This document shows positions 16,624 through 24,768 of a stretch of DNA of 64,000 nt, in pieces (position 1 is the first letter of the stretch; each line of letters starts with the position of its first letter). Position numbers and translations under genes: made by a program. The notes below the pieces were generated by a model. That model was not told where the DNA came from. It worked only from the letters and a program-made list of their open reading frames with translations, and made no database searches. This DNA is from Streptomyces sp. NBC_00078 (GTDB lineage: Bacteria; Actinomycetota; Actinomycetes; Streptomycetales; Streptomycetaceae). The stretch covers positions 6,014,001 to 6,078,000 of the forward strand of contig NZ_JAPELX010000001.1 in NCBI RefSeq assembly GCF_026343335.1. The letters run 5' to 3'.

Positions 16624-16791
16624 ATGGCGGCCATGAAGCCGCGAACGGGCGATGGCCCGCTCGAGGTGACCAAGGAGGGGCGGGGCATCGTCATGCGTGT
16701 TCCGCTCGAAGGCGGCGGTCGGCTCGTCGTCGAGCTGACCCCTGACGAGGCCGACGCGCTCGGCGATGCCCTCAAGAAGGTCGTCGGCTGA
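16624..16791 (+). CDS. DUF3117 family small protein
   Basis: 55 residues from ATG 16624, with AGGGGAA upstream. The sequence AAMKPRTGDGPLEVTKEG...VELTPDEADALGDALK is the actinobacterial DUF3117 family (M. tuberculosis Rv1211), highly conserved and present in one copy per genome. It is single-domain and has no Cys and no membrane segment. The function is not known; published mycobacterial work suggests calmodulin-like behaviour, which I cannot see from motifs. A strong terminator follows. Confidence 0.92.
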   Translation: MAAMKPRTGDGPLEVTKEGRGIVMRVPLEGGGRLVVELTPDEADALGDALKKVVG

Positions 16792-16817
16792 CGCGGAAGC
16801 GACGATACCCTTTCGAC

Positions 16818-16847
16818 AACCCCGGCATCCAAAACGGTGCCGGGGTT
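16818..16847 (+). terminator. Terminator of the DUF3117 gene
   Basis: A perfect 10-bp stem AACCCCGGCA/TGCCGGGGTT (16818-16827 with 16838-16847) lies 26 bases after the stop. Confidence 0.85.
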
Positions 16848-16868
16848 GGTGTTTGTGCAGTTCACCGC

Positions 16869-16936
16869 CGTGCGGGGCCCATCTTCGTGCGGGGCTCAGC
16901 GTCGTGCGGAGTTCATCGCCGTGCAGGGCTCAGCGT
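16869..16936. repeat. Four imperfect 17-bp tandem repeats
   Basis: Units starting with CGTGC at 16869, 16886, 16903 and 16920 repeat with a 17-bp period. The last unit runs over the stop codon of the convergent O-methyltransferase gene. Confidence 0.75.
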
Positions 16937-17562
16937 TTGACGGCGCACAGCAGCCCGTCGCCGACCGGCAGCAGGGACGGCACCAGTTCCTGGGTCTCGC
17001 GCACCGCACGCAGCAGCTCCCGCAGCCGCAGGACCTCGGTGGGCTGCGGTCCCGAGTCGACGGTACGGCCGTTCGCGAAGACCCCCTCGAAGACCACCAG
17101 GCCACCCGTACGCAGCAGGCGCAACGATTCAGCGAGGTAGTCCATGACCTCCTGCCGGTCGCCGTCGCAGAAGACGAGGTCGTAACCGGCGTCCGCGAGG
17201 CGAGGCAGGACGTCCAGGGCGCGGCCCGGGATGAAGCGGGCGCGATTGCTGGCGAAACCGGAGGCACGGAAGGCCTGGCGGGCGAACTGCTGGTGCTCGG
17301 GCTCGGGGTCCACCGTGGTCAGCACCCCGTCCGGGCGCATGCCGTGCAACAGATGGATGCCGGAGACGCCGGTGCCGGTACCGATCTCCGCCACCGCCTT
17401 GGCGTCCACCGAGGCGGCCAGCAAGCGCAGCGCGGAGCCCGTGCCGGGCGACACCGAGCGCAGCCCCGCATCACGGGCCCGGTCACGGGCCCAGTGCAGT
17501 ACTTCGTCCTCGGCGACGTAGGCGTCGGCGAACGCCCAGCTCGTCTGCCGGTTGCCGGTAAT
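16930..17562 (-). CDS. Class I SAM-dependent O-methyltransferase, apparent ATT start
   Basis: Family methyltransferase_3: SAM motif AEIGTGTGVSGIHLL, then VDPEPEH, and the metal/substrate Asp in VFCDGDR. The only standard start in frame (GTG 17454) would remove the helix before the SAM motif. The frame continues upstream through an N-terminus typical of the family (TGNRQTSWAFADAYVAEDE) to ATT at 17560-17562, preceded by AGGAGAGG at good spacing; no ATG, GTG, TTG or CTG occurs near there in frame. With ATT it is 210 residues, close to M. tuberculosis Rv1220c. It is divergent from sigE, as in mycobacteria. The acceptor is unknown. Confidence 0.8.
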   Translation of the reverse strand: MTGNRQTSWAFADAYVAEDEVLHWARDRARDAGLRSVSPGTGSALRLLAASVDAKAVAEIGTGTGVSGIHLLHGMRPDGVLTTVDPEPEHQQFARQAFRASGFASNRARFIPGRALDVLPRLADAGYDLVFCDGDRQEVMDYLAESLRLLRTGGLVVFEGVFANGRTVDSGPQPTEVLRLRELLRAVRETQELVPSLLPVGDGLLCAVKR

Positions 17563-17651
17563 GACCCTCTCCTGTCCCCGTGGTTGCCTCGGCGTGACTG
17601 TATCCGTTGGGCCCGGGAACCTGCTGATGGGACCGGGCGTTTAGAGGGGTG

Positions 17652-17676
17652 GGAACGATGGCGGGGGGACACAGTT
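17652..17676 (+). promoter_or_regulatory. ECF-type (SigE-like) promoter upstream of sigE
   Basis: GGAAC (17652-17656), 17 bases, then GTT (17674-17676) matches the group-IV sigma consensus used by SigE/SigH-type factors. Its position predicts transcription from about 17684. That rules out the TTG at 17675 as the sigE start and suggests autoregulation. Confidence 0.6.
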
Positions 17677-17791
17677 GGATCACGATGAGGGGCAGGCGCC
17701 CGAGCAACTGCTGACGCAGCGGTCCGAGCGGTATCAGCCCAGATCAAATTCTCGTAAAACCGCTTATCCGGAGCTAACGGGCGAGGTGGCT

Positions 17792-18568
17792 ATGGTAGGG
17801 GCTCCACTGGACACCACCAGAGCCGATAGGGGAGGTGCGGCTGCGCCTGTGGATCGGGGAGGAGTGCTGCGGCGCTTCCTCGGATCGGCGGGTAGGCCGA
17901 AATCCGTGAACGACACCGCTGCTGACCCCAGCCACGCCGCTGACCACGCCCAGACCGCGACTTTCTCCACCGACGCGGACGGGCAGGCGTGGACTCCGCC
18001 CACCTGGGAGGAGATCGTCAGCACGCACAGCGGCCGTGTATACCGCCTCGCATACCGCCTGACCGGCAACCAGCACGACGCCGAGGACCTCACACAGGAG
18101 GTCTTCGTCCGCGTCTTCCGCTCGCTGTCGACGTACACGCCGGGCACCTTCGAGGGCTGGCTGCACCGCATCACCACCAACCTCTTCCTGGACGTGGTCC
18201 GCCGCAAGCAGCGGATCCGCTTCGACGCGCTCGGCGAGGACGCGGCCGAGCGGCTGCCCAGCCGGGAGCCCTCGCCCCAGCAGGTCTTCAACGACGCGCA
18301 CTTCGACGCCGACGTCCAGCAGGCCCTCGACACCCTCGCACCCGAGTTCCGTGCCGCGGTCGTCCTGTGCGACATCGAAGGACTGTCGTACGAGGAGATC
18401 GCCGCGACCCTGGGCGTCAAGCTCGGCACGGTCCGCTCCCGGATCCACCGCGGCCGTTCGCAGCTGCGCAAGGCCCTCGCGCACCGGTCGCCGGAGGCCC
18501 GGGCGGCCGAGCGGCGCTCCTTCGTGCCGCGTGTGGCCGCACTGGGGGGAGGGGGCGCGAGCGCGTGA
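17792..18568 (+). CDS. sigE: ECF RNA polymerase sigma factor SigE (actinobacterial RseA-linked type)
   Basis: 258 residues from ATG 17792, which has GCGAGG 5 bases upstream; GTG 17849 and GTG 17864 are possible alternatives. Sigma region 2 begins at [21 protein letters not shown] and includes the [14 protein letters not shown] core-binding segment. Region 4 is [23 protein letters not shown]. The first ~70 residues are a poorly conserved extension. This is the orthologue by context of M. tuberculosis SigE (envelope stress), not of the S. coelicolor SCO3356 factor also called SigE. The stop overlaps the anti-sigma start (GTGA). Confidence 0.9.
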   Translation: MVGAPLDTTRADRGGAAAPVDRGGVLRRFLGSAGRPKSVNDTAADPSHAADHAQTATFSTDADGQAWTPPTWEEIVSTHSGRVYRLAYRLTGNQHDAEDLTQEVFVRVFRSLSTYTPGTFEGWLHRITTNLFLDVVRRKQRIRFDALGEDAAERLPSREPSPQQVFNDAHFDADVQQALDTLAPEFRAAVVLCDIEGLSYEEIAATLGVKLGTVRSRIHRGRSQLRKALAHRSPEARAAERRSFVPRVAALGGGGASA

Positions 18569-19551
18569 GTGGATCACCACCCAGCCCCGCCGAGAGGCGT
18601 CTGGCCGAGCAGCACCTGGGAGACCGACTCTCCGCCCTGGTGGACGGAGAGCTCGGCCATGAGTCGCGCGAGCGAGTCCTCGCGCACCTGGCCACCTGTG
18701 CCAGGTGCAAGGCCGAGGCGGATGCGCAGCGACAGTTGAAGAACGTGTTCGCGGAGGCCGCCCCGCCGCCGCCCTCCGAGAGCTTCCTGGCTCGTCTCCA
18801 GGGGCTCCCTGCCGGAGGTGACGATTCGGACGGCGGCTCGCCGTACGGCGGGGGAGCACTCCCCGGTTCGGCCTCCGGGAAGTTCGGCACCACCGGCGTC
18901 TTCGGCATGAAGCGGGGCGACCGCTTCGAGTTCGGCTACGTCCCCTCCACCCCGCACACCCCCTCTTCCGCGCTCCCCGAATCCGGCCGCGGTTTCCACA
19001 TACACGACGTCAGCCGCCACGAGGCCGAGCGGTCGGCCTCGCGCGGGATGCGGTTCGCGTTCGCCGCCGCCGGTGCGGTGTCGCTCGCCGCGATCGCGCT
19101 GGGCGGCGTCACGACGGTCAGCCCGACCGACACCGCGGACGCGCGCGGTGGCACGGGCGCGGGCAGCAATGTGACTCCGACGCGTACGCAGGGGACGGGT
19201 GCCGCGACGGCTCCCGAGAACCAGCGACGCCGGGGCCCGCTGCTCGCGCAGGGCCGGCAGTCGTTCGGTGAGGCCCCGGTGGCCCCGACCGAGGTGTCCG
19301 CGCCGCTGCTGCCGGGCGCTGCGAGCCCCGTGGGCGCGCTGCGAGTCGGGCAGCAGGCCATGCACATGCTGACGACCCCCGTGATGGCGGGCGCCGCCGT
19401 GATGTCCCCACTGATACGCCCGCTTTCCACCACCCCTCCGCTCACCCTGACCTCGTGGTCCACAGCCCCCGAGGCCTCGTCCCCCGGCCTTCTCGCCGCC
19501 CCCCTCCCCGACTCGACCACCGCTCCCTCCTCACCTCACACCTCCCGCTGA
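18565..19551 (+). CDS. rseA: Zinc-finger anti-sigma factor, membrane-anchored
   Basis: 328 residues from GTG 18565. The ZAS motif HxxxCxxC is H41, C45, C48 within [17 protein letters not shown]; the preceding [13 protein letters not shown] helix is typical. A single membrane helix ([20 protein letters not shown], residues 162-181) separates it from a ~145-residue Pro/Thr/Ser-rich outer part. M. tuberculosis RseA is shorter and lacks this anchor. It should bind and hold SigE, releasing it on envelope or thiol stress. Coupled translation to sigE and htrA downstream fit a stress circuit. Confidence 0.88.
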   Translation: MSGSPPSPAERRLAEQHLGDRLSALVDGELGHESRERVLAHLATCARCKAEADAQRQLKNVFAEAAPPPPSESFLARLQGLPAGGDDSDGGSPYGGGALPGSASGKFGTTGVFGMKRGDRFEFGYVPSTPHTPSSALPESGRGFHIHDVSRHEAERSASRGMRFAFAAAGAVSLAAIALGGVTTVSPTDTADARGGTGAGSNVTPTRTQGTGAATAPENQRRRGPLLAQGRQSFGEAPVAPTEVSAPLLPGAASPVGALRVGQQAMHMLTTPVMAGAAVMSPLIRPLSTTPPLTLTSWSTAPEASSPGLLAAPLPDSTTAPSSPHTSR

Positions 19552-19689
19552 CCGGCCTCTGCGCGACGGCCTGCGAACCTGGTTGAATCCAGGGTGGGCC
19601 GCGCCCACGGCAGGCAGCCGCGCGCGGAGTCGACAACTGAGGCCACGGCTGCCGAGCTGTGCCGTGCCGTGGCCAGCTGTGGGGAGAGC

Positions 19690-21891
19690 ATGAACGAGGG
19701 GAAGCCCACGAAGCCGAAGTGGTGGAACCGGCCACGCCTGCAGGATCCTGCGGGGCAGGCGGAGGGGGCCGCGCCCGCGCCGCGCCCCGGTGAGGTGGGC
19801 CCGCCGGACGCCGAGTACATCTCCGACGGTGACTTCGAGCTGGCGCGCCCGGACGGTGTGGACAGCGGGCCCGTGACCGCCTCCGGGGGCGACTACGAGT
19901 TGGGACGCCCGGACACCGGCAAGGGCACGGCTGTTTCCGACGGCGCCCCCGCGGTGGACCGGCCGGACGGCGTCGTGACCGAAAGCGCGGCCTCCGCAGA
20001 GGGCGCCGGGACGAGGCGTTCCGCAGACGCCGGTCATGGGCAGGGAACCCTGCCCGAGGGCGACTTCGAGTTGCGGGCGCCACGGGCTCCGGAGGATGTG
20101 GCCCGTGGGCAGGCGGACAGCGGCACGGCTGTCGGTTCGGCCGCCGAGGCGGCGGGCGGCCCGGTGAGCGGCTCCAAGACGGCGGTGTCGGGCGCGCCCC
20201 GTGCCGACGGTGACTTCGAGCTGGACAGGCCCGCGGCGACGGCGTCCGTCACCCAGGTGGACCCGGCTCAGGCCTCCGCCCCCACCGGTGAGCGCCCCAG
20301 GCCCCTGCACGACCCCGACCCCTACAGCACCCCGCCCTACGGCGAGCCCGGCCCCTGGGCCCCCGCCCCGCCGGTGCAGCACCCTGCGGCGACAACCGCC
20401 CAGGGGACGACGGCGATACCGGCACCGGCCGCCCACCACGGTGCGGCGATACCGACGGCTCCTGCGCCACACGGCACGCTGCCCCAGGTACCGGCAACGG
20501 CTCAGGGCGCGGCGCCGACGCCGGTCTCCGGCACCTCCGCCCCGGCGGAGGTGCCGCACGCTTCACCTGCTGAGGCTCCCGTGGCGGCTCCGGAGCCGGG
20601 CATGCCCGCCCCCGGCGTACCGTCCTCCTTCGCCGGCCCCTCTCCCCAAAGCCCGGCAGCAGCCTCCTCCCCACCCCCCTCCCAGTCCTCCTCCACGCCT
20701 TGGCAGAACTACGACCCCTGGGCTCCCGCCCCCCTTCAGCAGAACGGGGCGGTCGTCGAAAGCAAGGACAAGCGGCGCAGGCGGCTGAAGAGGGCCCTTG
20801 TCGGGGGTGCCGTGGCGCTTGCGCTGGTGTCCGGGGGCGTCGGTGGCGTCATCGGGACCTACCTGGAGCGCAACGGCGGTGTGGGAGCCGTAGAGCTGCC
20901 GCAGGCCGGTAAGGAGCCCGCGGGGCGGGCGCCGGACAGCGTGGCCGGGATCGCCGCAAGGGCCCTGCCGAGCGTCGTGACCCTGCATGTGACCGGAGCC
21001 GAGGAGTCCGGCACCGGGACGGGCATCGTGCTGGACGACCTGGGGCACATCCTCACCAACAACCACGTCGTCGAACCGGCCGCCGGCTCCGCCGGCCAGA
21101 TATCCGTGACCTTCGACAGCGGGGACACGGCCAAGGCCACCGTCGTCGGACGGGACAGCGGTTACGACCTCGCCGTCGTGAAGGTCAGCCATGTGCGCGG
21201 GCTCAAGCCCATGCCGCTGGGCAACTCCGACAACGTCCGGGTCGGCGACCCCGTCGTAGCCATCGGCGCTCCCTTCGACCTGGAGGGCACCGTCACCTCG
21301 GGCATCATCAGCGCCAAGGAACGGCCCATCACAGCCGGCGGTGACAGCTCAGGCGGAAGCGATGTGTCGTACGTCGACGCGCTTCAGACCGACGCGCCGA
21401 TCAATCCCGGCAACTCCGGCGGGCCCCTCCTCGACTCCGAGGCCCGTGTCATCGGCATCAACTCCGCCATCCGTTCCGCCGACGACGGCGCGGACTCGGG
21501 CGGTGGCCAGGCGGGTTCGATCGGTCTCGGGTTCGCCATTCCCGTCAACCAGGCCAAGCGAGTGGCCGAGGAACTCATCAACACCGGCAAGGCGGCCCAC
21601 CCGGTCATCGGCGTCACGCTCGACATGGACTACACGGGCGACGGCGCCCGCGTCGGCGCCAAGGCACAGGGCGGCGGCCCCGCAGTGAACGCCGGCGGCC
21701 CGGGCGACAAGGCCGGCATCAAGGCGGGCGACGTCATCACCGCGGTGGACGGCCGGCGCGTGCACTCCGGCGAGGAACTGATCGTCAGGACGCGCGCCCA
21801 CCGCCCCGGCGACCGCCTGGAGCTGACGGTGCTGCGCGACGGCAAGGAGAAGAGGATCTCGCTGGTGCTCGGCTCCTCGGACGGCGGCTGA
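19690..21891 (+). CDS. htrA: HtrA/DegP-like membrane serine protease with PDZ domain
   Basis: 733 residues from ATG 19690 (GGGGAGAG just upstream). The first ~355 residues are disordered and carry four copies of a GDFEL-type motif (Asp at 48, 68, 125, 175). Then comes one membrane helix (RALVGGAVALALVSGGVGGV). The extracytoplasmic protease has the triad H459 (TNNHVV), D493 (YDLAVV) and S576 (NPGNSGGPL), followed by one PDZ domain (GVTLDMDY to LVLG). It degrades or senses misfolded envelope proteins. In mycobacteria the equivalent protein is linked to RseA-SigE signalling. A 138-base gap separates it from rseA, so an extra promoter is possible. Confidence 0.93.
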   Translation: MNEGKPTKPKWWNRPRLQDPAGQAEGAAPAPRPGEVGPPDAEYISDGDFELARPDGVDSGPVTASGGDYELGRPDTGKGTAVSDGAPAVDRPDGVVTESAASAEGAGTRRSADAGHGQGTLPEGDFELRAPRAPEDVARGQADSGTAVGSAAEAAGGPVSGSKTAVSGAPRADGDFELDRPAATASVTQVDPAQASAPTGERPRPLHDPDPYSTPPYGEPGPWAPAPPVQHPAATTAQGTTAIPAPAAHHGAAIPTAPAPHGTLPQVPATAQGAAPTPVSGTSAPAEVPHASPAEAPVAAPEPGMPAPGVPSSFAGPSPQSPAAASSPPPSQSSSTPWQNYDPWAPAPLQQNGAVVESKDKRRRRLKRALVGGAVALALVSGGVGGVIGTYLERNGGVGAVELPQAGKEPAGRAPDSVAGIAARALPSVVTLHVTGAEESGTGTGIVLDDLGHILTNNHVVEPAAGSAGQISVTFDSGDTAKATVVGRDSGYDLAVVKVSHVRGLKPMPLGNSDNVRVGDPVVAIGAPFDLEGTVTSGIISAKERPITAGGDSSGGSDVSYVDALQTDAPINPGNSGGPLLDSEARVIGINSAIRSADDGADSGGGQAGSIGLGFAIPVNQAKRVAEELINTGKAAHPVIGVTLDMDYTGDGARVGAKAQGGGPAVNAGGPGDKAGIKAGDVITAVDGRRVHSGEELIVRTRAHRPGDRLELTVLRDGKEKRISLVLGSSDGG

Positions 21892-22153
21892 GGAAGGGTG
21901 GCGAGATTCAGGGGATACGCGGCGAGACTCAGGCAAAGTTCACAGAAAACGTCAGCGGGAGCCCCTGCCGCCGCTTCACCTGGTGCCGCACAAGGCAAAC
22001 AACCCCCAAAACCACCCACGAAGACCCACTCGGAGCCCCCGGGACAGTACCGGTCGTACGGGATGGCCGGGTACCGTGGATCCGGCCCGGACCACGGAAG
22101 ACCGGCACAGACCACCGAGGGCCGAGGACCGAGGACATCGCAAGGAGCTTCAG

Positions 22154-22591
22154 GTGTTCAATGACATAGGACCGCTCGAGCTGGTCACGCTCGTTGTCCT
22201 TGCCGTACTCGTCTTCGGTCCGGACAAGCTCCCGAAGCTCATTCAGGACGTCACGCGGACCATTCGCAAGATCCGTGAGTTCTCGGAGAGCGCCAAGCAG
22301 GACATCCGGTCCGAACTCGGCCCGGAGTTCAAGGACTTCGACTTCGAGGACCTCAACCCCAAGACGTTCATCCGCAAGCAGCTGGACAACGACGACCTGG
22401 GGCTCAAGGAGATCCGCAACGGCTTCGACCTGAAGAAGGAGATGGCCGAGGTCACGGACGCGGTCCACAGCCGCGAGGCGGACTCGCCGTCGTCGGCCTC
22501 GTCGTCCTCCGACTCCACCCGCGGCCGAGTCGACATGACGAAGAAGCCCGAGGAAGACGACCGCCCGCCCTTCGACGCGGACGCCACCTGA
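22154..22591 (+). CDS. tatB: Sec-independent protein translocase TatB
   Basis: 145 residues from GTG 22154, with AAGGAG 7 bases upstream (22142-22147). The N-terminal membrane helix begins FNDIGPLELVTLVVLAVLVFG and ends at the Tat-specific GPDKLP turn. An amphipathic helix follows (LIQDVTRTIRKIREFSESA), then a charged tail. It forms the receptor part of the twin-arginine pathway with TatA and TatC encoded elsewhere. Position after htrA is conserved in actinobacteria. No obvious terminator follows. Confidence 0.92.
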   Translation: MFNDIGPLELVTLVVLAVLVFGPDKLPKLIQDVTRTIRKIREFSESAKQDIRSELGPEFKDFDFEDLNPKTFIRKQLDNDDLGLKEIRNGFDLKKEMAEVTDAVHSREADSPSSASSSSDSTRGRVDMTKKPEEDDRPPFDADAT

Positions 22592-22827
22592 GCCGTACGC
22601 CCGGGCCGCTCACCCCCGTCGTACGTGACGCGTTTCATACTCGGTGATGCCTCCGCGGGGCCCGAACCGGGCCTCTGCGCGACCCACGTGGCGGGCGGTT
22701 TCCCTGCTGTCTTGAGTGGGGTGGCTATGCTGCCGAGTTGTTGTGCGGACCGTACTTCAAGGAGTAACGCCGCCCGAAGGGGGGCGGGCCGCTCCGGTCC
22801 GACGAGAACGAGGAGGCGTCCGGGCAC

Positions 22828-23496
22828 ATGGAGACGACGAGTCAGGCAGTCGCGCAGGCGGCGGCCGCAGAGGGCGGACAGCAGCTTCCCTCCGCCCGGC
22901 GCACGGTCGACGGCTACCTGCTGGCGCCCTTCCCTTGGTACGGCCTCGACGAGGCCTTCACGGGGCCGCGCTGGCTGATGCAGGTCGGGACGGCGGCCGA
23001 CGGAGCCGTCGAACACGGTTCGATCGGACACGGCGACGAGCCCTCCGTGAAGAACGAGTACGCGGCCGGCTCCGGTGAGCCGCGGGAGAAGTTCGCGGTC
23101 GTGGTGACCGTCGCGGCGAGCCCCGTACGGCGCAGTGCCGACGGCACGGGGCTGCTGGAGGCCACGTCGGTGTCCTCGGCGGCCTGGCTCGCGGGTGTGG
23201 GGCTGCTGTCCTTCACCTGGCCCGGGCAGATGGACCACTCCCTGCGGGACGACTGGCTGGAGCAGCAGACGGAGACGGCGTGGGCCCTGGCCGACGACCT
23301 GTCCGGCCCCGAGTGGTCGACGCTCTCCCTCCCCGTGGACGGGGTGCCCACGCCGTTCCACTACCGCGAGTCCGAGTTCGGCTGGGTCCTCGCGGGGTCC
23401 ACGGGCGAAGGGCTGCACGTGGGGGCGTACGGAAGAGGCATGAGCGCGTACGGCCTCGGCTTCGCCATGATCAAGGACATCAGCACGTACGCCTAG
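22828..23496 (+). CDS. Conserved Streptomyces protein of unknown function
   Basis: 222 residues from ATG 22828, with AGGAGG at 22811-22816. I do not recognise a family. It is soluble, aromatic-rich and has no signal peptide or Cys motif; conserved-looking patches include FPWYGLDEAFTGPRW, LEQQTETAWALADDL and GEGLHVGAYGRGMSAYG. Upstream, TATGCT (22726-22731) is a weak -10 candidate. A 21-bp terminator hairpin separates it from convergent mrp. Confidence 0.75.
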   Translation: METTSQAVAQAAAAEGGQQLPSARRTVDGYLLAPFPWYGLDEAFTGPRWLMQVGTAADGAVEHGSIGHGDEPSVKNEYAAGSGEPREKFAVVVTVAASPVRRSADGTGLLEATSVSSAAWLAGVGLLSFTWPGQMDHSLRDDWLEQQTETAWALADDLSGPEWSTLSLPVDGVPTPFHYRESEFGWVLAGSTGEGLHVGAYGRGMSAYGLGFAMIKDISTYA

Positions 23497-23505
23497 CAAG
23501 GCGTG

Positions 23506-23550
23506 ACGACTGTGGGGCGCCGTCCCACCGGGACGGCGCCCCACAGTCGT
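23506..23550. terminator. Very strong bidirectional terminator
   Basis: A perfect 21-bp stem (23506-23526 with 23530-23550) closes a 3-nt ACC loop, between the convergent unknown gene and mrp. Confidence 0.92.
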
Positions 23551-23591
23551 GTCCAGTCCTGGGCCGGCCCCGGAACTGCGTTGGAACTGCC

Positions 23592-24725
23592 CTAGAACTT
23601 GTTCTTCGGCGTGATCCCCAGCGACAGCCCCGAAAGGCCGCGCTGCCGACCGCCGAGCTTCCCCGCGATCCCGCGCAGGGCCGAGCCCGCGGGGGAGTCG
23701 GGGTCGGTGAGGACGACCGGCCTGCCGTCGTCCCCGCCCTGGCGCAGACGGACGTCGATCGGGATGGAGCCGAGGACGGGGACCGTCGCGCCCGTCGTGC
23801 GGGTCAGGCCGTCCGCCACCGACTGGCCGCCGCCCGTGCCGAAGACGTCGACCATCTCGCCGCAGTGCGGGCAGGGCAGGCCGGACATGTTCTCGACGAC
23901 GCCGACGATCTTCTGGTGGGTCTGGACGGCGATGGAACCCGCGCGCTCGGCCACTTCCGCGGCCGCCTGCTGAGGCGTCGTCACGACCAGGATCTCGGCG
24001 TTCGGGACCAGCTGGGCGACCGAGATGGCGATGTCGCCGGTGCCGGGCGGGAGGTCCATCAGCAGGACGTCCAGGTCGCCCCAGTACACGTCCGCGAGGA
24101 ACTGCTGCAGGGCGCGGTGGAGCATCGGGCCGCGCCACACCACCGGGGCGTTGCCCGGGGTGAACATGCCGATGGAGATGACCTTCACGCCGTTCGCCGA
24201 CGGCGGCATGATCATGTTCTCGACCTGGGTCGGGCGCCCGTCCGCGCCCAGCATGCGCGGCACGGAGTGGCCGTAGATGTCGGCGTCGACGACGCCCACC
24301 TTCAGGCCGTCGGCGGCCATCGCCGCCGCCAGGTTCACCGTCACCGAGGACTTGCCCACGCCGCCCTTGCCGGACGCGACCGCGTACACGCGCGTGAGCG
24401 AGCCCGGCTTGGCGAAGGGGACCTCTCGCTCGGCCGTACCGCCGCGCAGGGCGGTCGCCAGTTCCTTGCGCTGCTCGTCGCTCATCACGTCGAGCGTGAC
24501 GTCGACGCGGGTGACGCCCTCGACGCGGGAGACCGCCTCGGTCACGCGCTGGGTGATCGTCTCGCGCATCGGGCAGCCGGAAACCGTCAGGTACACGGTG
24601 ACCGCGACCGTCCCGTCCGCGCCGATCTCCACCGACTTCACCATCCCGAGTTCGGTGATGGGCCGGTTGATCTCGGGGTCGTTCACCGTCGCCAGTGCCT
24701 CGCGCACCGCGTCTTCGCTAGCCAT
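23592..24725 (-). CDS. mrp: Iron-sulfur cluster carrier ATPase Mrp/ApbC
   Basis: 377 residues from ATG 24725. The N-terminal MIP18-type domain (LATVNDPEINRPITELG, then SGCPMRETI) precedes a ParA-like ATPase with the deviant Walker A SGKGGVGKSS, LLMDLPPGTGD, and the cluster-binding CPHCG motif. It carries Fe-S clusters to apo-proteins. It matches M. tuberculosis Rv1229c, in the same neighbourhood as sigE-htrA-tatB. A TACCAT -10 box sits 7 bases before the ATG and there is no Shine-Dalgarno, so it is probably leaderless. Confidence 0.93.
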   Translation of the reverse strand: MASEDAVREALATVNDPEINRPITELGMVKSVEIGADGTVAVTVYLTVSGCPMRETITQRVTEAVSRVEGVTRVDVTLDVMSDEQRKELATALRGGTAEREVPFAKPGSLTRVYAVASGKGGVGKSSVTVNLAAAMAADGLKVGVVDADIYGHSVPRMLGADGRPTQVENMIMPPSANGVKVISIGMFTPGNAPVVWRGPMLHRALQQFLADVYWGDLDVLLMDLPPGTGDIAISVAQLVPNAEILVVTTPQQAAAEVAERAGSIAVQTHQKIVGVVENMSGLPCPHCGEMVDVFGTGGGQSVADGLTRTTGATVPVLGSIPIDVRLRQGGDDGRPVVLTDPDSPAGSALRGIAGKLGGRQRGLSGLSLGITPKNKF

Positions 24726-24732
24726 AAGGACG

Positions 24733-24738
24733 ATGGTA
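24733..24738 (-). promoter_or_regulatory. -10 element for leaderless mrp
   Basis: TACCAT on the minus strand is separated by 7 bases (24726-24732) from the mrp ATG. Confidence 0.5.
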
Positions 24739-24768
24739 CGGCTCCGCGAGGTGCCCCCGGGATGCCGG

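Noticed and set aside
17675-17791. TTG 17675 as the sigE start
   Set aside because: It overlaps the ECF-type -10 element (GTT 17674-17676), so it could not be on the transcript; the encoded residues before ATG 17792 look unconserved.
22069-22074. GGGTAC as a SigB-type -10 element before tatB
   Set aside because: No matching GNNT -35 motif at 14-16 bases was found; a lone hexamer is not enough.
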